24,922 nucleotides of DNA from Cyanobacteria bacterium UBA1186 (GTDB lineage: Bacteria; Cyanobacteriota; Vampirovibrionia; Gastranaerophilales; Gastranaerophilaceae): assembly GCA_002309875.1 (NCBI GenBank), contig DBYM01000052.1:3206-28127 (forward strand), in the 5' to 3' direction. Each line of letters begins with the position of its first letter. Positions within the stretch are counted from its first letter, which is position 1. Under the pieces are notes generated by a model that saw only the letters and a list, made by a program, of their open reading frames with translations, ran no database searches and was not told the origin of the DNA. Shown piece by piece: positions 6,589 to 11,929 of this stretch. The position numbers and the translations under genes are program-made.

Positions 6589-7429
6589 ACTGCATATTCA
6601 CTGGTATCCCGGTCACATAGCAAAAGCCGAACGCCAGCTTAAAGAAAAACTAAGTCTGGTTGATGTTGTGATTGAGGTACGAGATGCACGTTTACCTTTA
6701 ACAAGCAGTTATGCAAACATAGAGAAGTTCTTGGGAGATAAACCAAGGCTTCTTTTGCTGAATAAAGCCGATTTGGTTAATAATGACGAGTTAAAGACCT
6801 GGGTTGATTATCTGAAAACCTCAGCAGGCTGTCCCGTTATAATATCCGATACAAAAAAAGGCGGGAATATTCCCAAGATAGTGAATACTGCGGTCAAACT
6901 GTCCGAGCCGAGAATTCAGGCACTAATGGCAAAAGGATTACTGAGACGCCCTGCAAGAGCAGTGGTTGTCGGAATGCCTAATGTCGGGAAATCAAGTGTT
7001 ATCAACCTGCTTACAAAATCCTCCAAAACCAAAACAGGAGCAAAAGCAGGAGTTACAAGGCAGCAGCAGTGGGTTAGAATTAATCCTCAACTCGATTTGC
7101 TTGATACCCCGGGGATTATCCCGACAAGACAAGATGATCAGGAGCAGGCGGTTAAACTCGCCTTTGTAAGTTCGGTTTCCGAGAATGCGTACTCTCCCGA
7201 GCCGGTAGCACAGGCCTTGTTGGATATGTTGTCAGATGAAAAGCATAAAGACACTCTTACCGAATATTACAAAACTTCCGATTTAACTCTTGAAGGGATT
7301 GCTATGGCACGTAATTGGCTTATAAAAGCCGAAAACCCCGATACCGAACGAACGGCAAAATATATTCTGAAAGATTACAGAGAAGGACGTTTGGGTAAAT
7401 TTATCCTCGATGAATTACCTAAAGAATAA
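6575..7429 (+). CDS. rbgA: Ribosome biogenesis GTPase RbgA/YlqF (TTG start)
   Basis: The protein opens with the family signature HIHWYPGHIAKA and has circularly permuted GTPase motifs: NKAD (G4) at 63-66 precedes GMPNVGKS (G1) at 133-140, T161 and DTPG (G3) at 177-180. RbgA promotes a late step of 50S assembly. At 284 residues it has normal length. The start is TTG at 6575, supported by AAGGAA just upstream (about 6565-6570) inside the end of rplS, and the WYPGH segment needs a start near here. The rplS overlap implies coupled translation, and rplS-rbgA neighbourhood is known in Firmicutes. The 3' end overlaps the convergent transporter gene by 11 bp, with no terminator between. Confidence 0.96.
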   Translation: MKKDKLHIHWYPGHIAKAERQLKEKLSLVDVVIEVRDARLPLTSSYANIEKFLGDKPRLLLLNKADLVNNDELKTWVDYLKTSAGCPVIISDTKKGGNIPKIVNTAVKLSEPRIQALMAKGLLRRPARAVVVGMPNVGKSSVINLLTKSSKTKTGAKAGVTRQQQWVRINPQLDLLDTPGIIPTRQDDQEQAVKLAFVSSVSENAYSPEPVAQALLDMLSDEKHKDTLTEYYKTSDLTLEGIAMARNWLIKAENPDTERTAKYILKDYREGRLGKFILDELPKE

Positions 7430-8234
7430 TTGCAACCGCACCCGTTATCATGATAAGCGATGCCGCAAGTTTCCTGAACAAGCCCTCCTCTTTAAAAATA
7501 TTTACTCCCAAAAACACACTCAGGAGCGTTGAAAGTTGAAACAGAGCCAATGCATTTGATACGTTCATTTTTGTGAAAACATAGTTGGTTGAATATTGCA
7601 TAAGAGCAACCGCCAAAATCAGGAATATCTGTGTTTTTATGTTAATCAGTGAGATTTTCAAAGGGTGTTTAAATGTCAGCAAATAAGAGAAAATCAGGCC
7701 TGCAGCCGCCCAATACAAAAAAGCGGATTCAATATTTGTAAGGAGTATCACTTTTTTGATAAAAACGGCCTCCGTTCCCGAAAAAATCAATGCCAAAAAC
7801 CTGTACCCAAAGGCTTTTGAAAACGAAAACTTATAGCCTGTAAGGATAAAAGTTCCCGCAATAATTAACAAAATGCCGATAATGTCACAAAGAGCGGGTA
7901 ATTCGCCCAACATAAAAATTCCGATAATCAGCGCAACAATTGGTTTGTAAGAGTTTATGGGCGCAAGCAAAGAAAGTTCACCGCAGGATAAAGCCTTAAT
8001 TATAAAATAATTTCCCAAAGCACCCAAAATACCCATTATCAGTACATCTCTGATTATATTCACATCAAAATACGGGTGCGGGCAAAATAATATACCGATT
8101 AAAAGCAAGCCCAAATATGTGTAAAAGTTTACAACCGAAGACCTTTCGCCCGCCGTTGTTAACAATTTTTGAAAGACATTCAGAGCGGAGTTTGAAAATA
8201 TTCTTACTGATACGCCAAGCAGAGTTCCTAACAT
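7419..8234 (-). CDS. DMT-superfamily (EamA-like) membrane transporter
   Basis: Starting at the ATG at 8234 the protein has 271 residues and about nine to ten hydrophobic helices, with the internal two-fold character of EamA/DMT exporters (for example LGALGNYFIIKALSCGELS and the matching half ALALFQLSTLLSVFLGVNIF). GELSLLAPINSYKPIVALIIG resembles the conserved segment after helix 4. The family exports metabolites or amino acids across the inner membrane; the substrate cannot be told. An in-frame ATG at 8309 would add 25 residues, but those codons span a perfect terminator hairpin plus nine Ts, so it is rejected. A TATAAT ends 6 nt before the chosen ATG and no Shine-Dalgarno sequence is seen, which could mean a leaderless transcript or read-through from the leader upstream. 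Confidence 0.85.
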   Translation of the reverse strand: MLGTLLGVSVRIFSNSALNVFQKLLTTAGERSSVVNFYTYLGLLLIGILFCPHPYFDVNIIRDVLIMGILGALGNYFIIKALSCGELSLLAPINSYKPIVALIIGIFMLGELPALCDIIGILLIIAGTFILTGYKFSFSKAFGYRFLALIFSGTEAVFIKKVILLTNIESAFLYWAAAGLIFSYLLTFKHPLKISLINIKTQIFLILAVALMQYSTNYVFTKMNVSNALALFQLSTLLSVFLGVNIFKEEGLFRKLAASLIMITGAVAIIL

Positions 8235-8263
8235 AAATTCATTATATCTCAAAACAAAACCGC

Positions 8264-8294
8264 AAAAAAAAACCACCCGGTGTGTGTCGAGTGG
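8264..8294 (-). terminator. Strong intrinsic terminator upstream of the DMT gene
   Basis: On the minus strand CCACTCG (8288-8294) pairs with CGGGTGG (8273-8279, one G-U) and is followed by nine T residues (8264-8272). It lies 30 nt before the DMT start codon, far from lpxA, which has its own hairpin. Confidence 0.85.
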
Positions 8295-8401
8295 ATTTGT
8301 TTTCTGCATCCTAATGGTCTTTTTAGTGTTTATTATCTAGGAGTTTATATGATTTTTGGGGTTATTTGCTATTTAGTGTTTCGGCTACACTTAAAGTGTG
8401 T
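8264..8401 (-). ncRNA. Candidate ~138-nt RNA: small RNA or transcription-attenuation leader of the DMT gene
   Basis: A minus-strand promoter (8408-8435) predicts a start near 8401, and the terminator at 8264-8294 ends the RNA. The predicted RNA begins with a small hairpin (complement of 8387-8399, arms ACACTT/AAGTGT). It carries AAACACTAAA twice, 50 nt apart (complement of 8322-8331 and 8372-8381), and a possible TCCTA/TAGGA pairing in the middle. It is poor in G and has no ORF. No known riboswitch or small RNA family was recognised. Because the DMT start codon follows 30 nt after the terminator, it may be a conditional leader; equally it may be a separate RNA. The boundaries are inferred. 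Confidence 0.45.
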
Positions 8402-8408
8402 AATATAA
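8349..8408 (+). CDS. Possible 19-residue hydrophobic peptide
   Basis: The frame reads MIFGVICYLVFRLHLKCVI and stops at 8406-8408. GGAG (8340-8343) lies 5 nt before the ATG. The peptide is more than half hydrophobic. It is encoded almost exactly opposite the 5' part of the predicted minus-strand RNA. No good promoter is visible upstream on this strand, so expression is unproven. Confidence 0.15.
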   Translation: MIFGVICYLVFRLHLKCVI

Positions 8409-8409
8409 T
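8387..8409 (+). promoter_or_regulatory. Palindrome and TATAAT on the plus strand
   Basis: ACACTT and AAGTGT (8387-8399, one central base) form a perfect inverted repeat, followed 4 bp later by TATAAT (8404-8409). This could be an operator next to a plus-strand -10, or simply the 5' hairpin of the opposite RNA. No convincing -35 is seen. Confidence 0.3.
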
Positions 8410-8435
8410 TATGGCATATAAGAATAATAAGTCAA
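8408..8435 (-). promoter_or_regulatory. Promoter of the candidate RNA/DMT leader
   Basis: On the minus strand TTGACT (8430-8435) and CATAAT (8408-8413) are spaced 16 bp, with TGC directly before the -10 (extended -10). Five of six positions match in both boxes. This is among the best promoters in the window. Confidence 0.6.
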
Positions 8436-8440
8436 GTATT

Positions 8441-8518
8441 TTACAAAAATTAATCTTTACAAAACTTTACAGGACGGAGGTTTTACAGTGTCCGCAAGTG
8501 TTTTGGGGTACTTTACAG
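8441..8518. repeat. Cluster of TTACA(A/G) copies
   Basis: TTACAA or TTACAG begins at 8441, 8457, 8467, 8483 and 8513, spaced 16, 10, 16 and 30 bp on the plus strand. It resembles the TTACAA boxes in other intergenic gaps, though the phasing is less regular. Confidence 0.35.
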
Positions 8519-8535
8519 AATTTTCACATTTATAA
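8488..8535 (+). CDS. Possible 15-residue peptide
   Basis: GTG at 8488 follows a strong GGAGG (8476-8480) by 7 nt and opens MSASVLGYFTEFSHL, ending in TAA at 8533-8535. The frame ends 3 nt before the hairpin at 8539-8572. Flanking GGAC (8472-8475) and GTCC (8489-8492) could pair and place the ribosome-binding site in a loop. Too short to support by composition. Confidence 0.15.
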   Translation: MSASVLGYFTEFSHL

Positions 8536-8538
8536 CAA

Positions 8539-8572
8539 AACAAGGATAATAATTGTAATTATTACCCTTGTT
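8539..8572 (-). terminator. Hairpin terminator of lpxA
   Basis: A stem of up to 16 bp (8539-8554 with 8557-8572) pairs fully on the minus strand with one G-U and is followed there by TTTTGTT. It lies 30 nt after the lpxA stop. On the plus strand the stem has an A-C mismatch and no T-run, so it acts for lpxA. Confidence 0.6.
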
Positions 8573-8602
8573 TGTAAATTATTAGCCAAATCCGCTTATA
8601 TA

Positions 8603-9433
8603 CTAGTCTTCAAGCGACTGATAACCCGCTTTATGTGATTTGAGAAGCACCCCTCTTTTAGAGGTCTGAATGAATTCAATCATGTTCTCAATATATTCAT
8701 TCATCGGGATTTCAGCCTTAATCTTCTCTATGGCCTGAGAAGTGTTGTATTCTTCGGAAATAAGAAGTTTAAATGCTTCGTTGGTAGCGGTTCTGATTTC
8801 CTGAGAAACTCCTCTGCGCTTCATTGCAATTACATTCAGTCCTCTCGGAACAGGCGGTCTGCCTTCACCTTTGGAATAAGGAAGAATGTCCTGTCTTGAA
8901 GCGGAGAAACCGCTTATAATCGCCATACTTCCGATTCTTATATTCTGATGGAATACGCTCATTCCGCCAACAAACGCACCGAAACCTACGTGAACGTGTC
9001 CGCCCAATGTTACAAGGTTTGCGAGGATAACTTCGTCTTCCAAAACACAGTTATGTGCGATATGAGAGCCTACCATCAAGAGGCATTTCTTACCGACTCT
9101 TGTCGTATAATCACCGCAAGCCGCACCTCTGTGGATTGTTACATTTTCTTTAACAATAGTGCCGTCACCGATAACTACCTTCGTGGGCTCGCCTTTATAC
9201 CCCAAATCCTGAGGCTCGGAGCCTATGGTTGAAAACGGAGAAATTGTACAATTTTCACCGATTTCAGCAAATTCAATATAAGCATTTGCTATAACTCTTG
9301 TTCCTTTTCCAATCTTTACGTTTTCACCAATAACAACATTCGGTCCTATTGTAACGCCTTCAGAAATAACAGCCGTAGGGTGGATTACCGCTGAAGGGTG
9401 AATTGATGATTTTTCTGCAACTATACTTGTCAT
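8603..9433 (-). CDS. lpxA: Acyl-ACP--UDP-N-acetylglucosamine O-acyltransferase LpxA
   Basis: LpxA transfers a 3-hydroxyacyl chain from acyl carrier protein to UDP-GlcNAc, the first step of lipid A synthesis. The 276-residue protein is a left-handed beta-helix of hexapeptide repeats (VIHPTAVISEGVTIGPNVVIG). It has the LpxA-specific segment IGSEPQDLGYKGEP (70-83), the catalytic motif SHIAHNC with His127, GGH (His146) and FHQN (His162), plus a helical C-terminus that is longer than usual. The start at 9433 (MTSIVAEK) is chosen because GGGAG lies 8 nt upstream; an ATG 30 nt earlier has no site. Other lpx genes are absent nearby. The gene implies a Gram-negative envelope. Confidence 0.95.
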   Translation of the reverse strand: MTSIVAEKSSIHPSAVIHPTAVISEGVTIGPNVVIGENVKIGKGTRVIANAYIEFAEIGENCTISPFSTIGSEPQDLGYKGEPTKVVIGDGTIVKENVTIHRGAACGDYTTRVGKKCLLMVGSHIAHNCVLEDEVILANLVTLGGHVHVGFGAFVGGMSVFHQNIRIGSMAIISGFSASRQDILPYSKGEGRPPVPRGLNVIAMKRRGVSQEIRTATNEAFKLLISEEYNTSQAIEKIKAEIPMNEYIENMIEFIQTSKRGVLLKSHKAGYQSLED

Positions 9434-9473
9434 ACTGCTTCTCCCAATAATTACTGTCAACAATAATCAGTAT

Positions 9474-9479
9474 ATTATA
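9474..9479 (-). promoter_or_regulatory. Candidate -10 box of lpxA
   Basis: A perfect TATAAT on the minus strand lies 40 nt upstream of the lpxA start, in the gap after the glycosidase-like gene. No clear -35 at 16-18 bp. Confidence 0.3.
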
Positions 9480-9521
9480 AAAAATCACCCAAACTTAAAA
9501 TCCTTACATAATCTTAATACC

Positions 9522-10886
9522 TTAAGAGCCAAAGTTTATAACGTTTTCAAAAATGTGATAAACATTGTTCCTGTGGCCGTCTGCAGAAGGCGACCTGTCA
9601 AACATACCGTTCCAGTGTCGTTCGCACTCCGTCCATGCATTAAAATCATTAGCCTGAATAGTTCTCTCCATTAAGTCATGCGTCGTTATCCCCGGCTCAA
9701 GCGGCATTATATCGTGGAGTTGCATATATGAAGGGAGTTTTTCATTAATATTGTTATACCCGAAAAGGCAGGAATTGATTCTGTTCAGCCTCTGCGCAAA
9801 ACTCATACTCCCGTCATCATTGTCGTTCGACACTTCGGGTCCTGCCGCATACTCGCCCCGCCATGCCTGCTTTTGCGCTTCCCATCTTACACTGTCAAAA
9901 TTATCGGCTTTACCCCAATCCGTGCCTGCGTTAAAACCCATTTCCTTATAAACCTGCATATCATTGCATTTTTCACCTATAAAAGAAAGGTCGTTTCTTC
10001 CCGTTTTTTGGCGGATTTCGTACAAAATATAAGCCATTTGGTCTTTGTTTGGCAACTCGCCCCGCCCGCAATAACCGTCCATATCCGTAATATGTTTTGC
10101 ACTGTCAAAATATATGGCATCGAAGCCCAAATCAATACCCCATACACAGGCATCAATATATGCTTTTTCATGCTCAAGCCAATTAAAAGGTCTTCCCTGA
10201 ACGCTTAATTGTCCTGAAGGAAGCACCATTCTGAACCCTGTTTTAAGTCCTCTTGCGTGAGCCAAATCGTTAAACGCTTTCACCTGTTCATCGGCACCCA
10301 TTCTCCATTTCAAACCCTCACAAAGCAGATTCTCACTGATTCCCGCATGAAGATTGGCACAATACTGTGAAGCGGAATTAACTGTACCGTCTCCGCCCCA
10401 GGTAGGGTATAACTGAGAAAGAATAATACAATTTGCAAAGTTATTCGGCGAAGCGGGCATAGCAGGGATTAATTTCAGAGTCTGCAAAAGCCCGTCCGTA
10501 ACCTTTCCTCCCTCATATTTTGCAATCGCTCTCGGGTTAATCTCTATATAGTTTGCATGTCTTCCCCAATTATCACCGAAATTCGGCGTCGGGATATATG
10601 AAGGGATTTCGGGATAAGCATTGTTTGGTTTTATAAGAGTACATATAGACTGAATTACCTGCTCGGACGTCCGCTTTAAAAGTTCAATCGGGTGGGCATT
10701 TACCCATTTCTTTATCCCTGCCTGATACAAATGGGAATTTGTCCAGATATCCTCATACACGGAACTTCTGCCCGCAACGTTATAAAAAAGTTTCTTTGCC
10801 GGCTGAATATCGCCGTAATAACCTTTAAACGAAGGTTTCGGCTTACAGTTAATTGCGGGCTGATATGTCTTGAAGTCAACTTTCAT
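9522..10886 (-). CDS. TIM-barrel glycosidase-like protein (GH13-like) with N-terminal PSFKG motif
   Basis: The 454-residue protein resembles alpha-amylase-superfamily barrels. LAHARGLKTGFRMVL (209-222) looks like the strand-3 region, GFDAIYFDSAKHI (254-266) like the strand-4 motif with the nucleophile Asp261, and SFIGEKCND (301-309) like strand 5 with the acid/base Glu305. The canonical strand-7 NHD motif is not seen; LHDIMPLEPG (390-399) may stand in its place. No signal peptide is present, so it would act inside the cell unless exported another way. PSFKG at 18-22 matches the motif in the 534-residue protein. There is no Shine-Dalgarno sequence; GATAAT ends 5 nt before the ATG. A catalytically different barrel or a non-enzymatic relative is possible. 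Substrate unknown. Confidence 0.6.
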   Translation of the reverse strand: MKVDFKTYQPAINCKPKPSFKGYYGDIQPAKKLFYNVAGRSSVYEDIWTNSHLYQAGIKKWVNAHPIELLKRTSEQVIQSICTLIKPNNAYPEIPSYIPTPNFGDNWGRHANYIEINPRAIAKYEGGKVTDGLLQTLKLIPAMPASPNNFANCIILSQLYPTWGGDGTVNSASQYCANLHAGISENLLCEGLKWRMGADEQVKAFNDLAHARGLKTGFRMVLPSGQLSVQGRPFNWLEHEKAYIDACVWGIDLGFDAIYFDSAKHITDMDGYCGRGELPNKDQMAYILYEIRQKTGRNDLSFIGEKCNDMQVYKEMGFNAGTDWGKADNFDSVRWEAQKQAWRGEYAAGPEVSNDNDDGSMSFAQRLNRINSCLFGYNNINEKLPSYMQLHDIMPLEPGITTHDLMERTIQANDFNAWTECERHWNGMFDRSPSADGHRNNVYHIFENVINFGS

Positions 10887-10921
10887 ACAATATTATCAAA
10901 AACCGTAAATAAAAATTTTGC

Positions 10922-11818
10922 TTACTTATTTTCCGAATAATACCCGAAGTTTTTGAGTACTTTGTCCTTCTTTCGCCAATCCTTCTCGACCTTTACCTCG
11001 AGCGAAAGGAAAACCTTCTTCTCAACAATCTTCTCAAGTTCAAGCCTTGCTTCGGTACCGATTTTCTTTAATAACGCTCCGCCTTTTCCTATAAGTATTC
11101 CCTTCTGACTTTTTTGTTCGCAGTAAATCGTTGCGTAAATTCTGTCAATATCCTCTTTTTCTTCGTACTTGTCTATTGTAATCGCAACCGAATGGGGAAT
11201 TTCATCTTGTGTGTTCAGAAGTATTTTTTCCCTGACAATCTCTTCCGCAATATCTCGCATATTTTCTTCCGTAACGACATCTTCGGGGTAAAGTAAATCG
11301 CCGTCGGGAAGGTTTCTGAATATATTTGCAAGAAGCGTATCCTTGTTTCTGCCCGTTTTTGCGGATATTCTCAGAACGGGGATATTTTCTTCAAAAAGAG
11401 TTTTGTACGAAAGCAGATTTTCTTCCGCAACCTGCTGTTTTTTAACCTTATCAACCTTATTCATCAGAATAATAATTTTGGATTCCGTATGTTTCAAAAC
11501 GTTCTCGACAATCCATTTGTCACCCTTACCCGCAGGCTCTGAGCCGTCAACCATAAACAGAATCAAATCGGCATCAGGTACGGAACACTTTGCCTCGTCC
11601 ATCAGAAATTCGCCCAATTTATTCAGCGGACGGTGAATTCCGGGAGTATCTATAAATACTATCTGACCTCTGTCTTCAGTCAGAATTCCTTTAATACGTT
11701 TACGGGTAGTCTGAGCCTTGTCCGTCGCAATAACAATCTTCTGCCCTAATATCTGATTCAAAAGGGTAGATTTCCCGACATTCGGGCGACCTATTATTGC
11801 TACAAATCCGCTTTTCAT
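10922..11818 (-). CDS. era: GTPase Era
   Basis: Era binds the 3' end of 16S rRNA and helps mature the 30S subunit. The 298-residue protein has GRPNVGKST (10-18, G1), the Era effector region KAQTTRKRI, DTPG in FIDTPGIHRP, NKVD (G4) and SAKTGRN (G5). A C-terminal KH domain follows with GILIGKGGALLKKIG and DWRKK near the end. Length and order are normal. The start gives the standard Era N-terminus (MKSGFVAIIGRPN). There is no Shine-Dalgarno sequence; instead TGC-TAAACT (a -10-like hexamer at 11825-11830) ends 6 nt before the ATG, so the transcript may be leaderless. It is divergent from the 570-residue gene. Confidence 0.97.
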   Translation of the reverse strand: MKSGFVAIIGRPNVGKSTLLNQILGQKIVIATDKAQTTRKRIKGILTEDRGQIVFIDTPGIHRPLNKLGEFLMDEAKCSVPDADLILFMVDGSEPAGKGDKWIVENVLKHTESKIIILMNKVDKVKKQQVAEENLLSYKTLFEENIPVLRISAKTGRNKDTLLANIFRNLPDGDLLYPEDVVTEENMRDIAEEIVREKILLNTQDEIPHSVAITIDKYEEKEDIDRIYATIYCEQKSQKGILIGKGGALLKKIGTEARLELEKIVEKKVFLSLEVKVEKDWRKKDKVLKNFGYYSENK

Positions 11819-11853
11819 ATTTAAAGTTTAGCATAAAATCTCAGAGTTTTTCG

Positions 11854-11869
11854 TTACAAAACGTTACAT
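11854..11869. repeat. Two CGTTACA repeats, 10-bp period
   Basis: CGTTACA occurs twice with three A bases between, so TTACA cores start at 11854 and 11864, one helical turn apart. They lie between era and the 570-residue gene, 10-25 bp upstream of that gene's -35. Confidence 0.5.
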
Positions 11870-11878
11870 AAAGTCAAT

Positions 11879-11906
11879 TTGTCAAAATAAATAAACTTTA
11901 TATAAG
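11879..11906 (+). promoter_or_regulatory. Promoter of the 570-residue gene
   Basis: TTGTCA (11879-11884) and TATAAG (11901-11906) are spaced 16 bp, each five of six matches, and lie 24 nt before the ATG. GAGGA (11921-11925) is the ribosome-binding site. Confidence 0.55.
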
Positions 11907-11929
11907 AAAGGGAAAATTACGAGGATACC

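Noticed and set aside
8235..8309. 25-residue N-terminal extension of the DMT transporter
   Set aside because: These codons encode the terminator hairpin and nine Ts; no ribosome-binding site precedes that ATG and membrane helices begin after the later ATG.
8366..8638. A 90-codon plus-strand open frame
   Set aside because: It runs through a minus-strand promoter, the lpxA terminator and the lpxA 3' end, has no ribosome-binding site, and its protein shows no family features.
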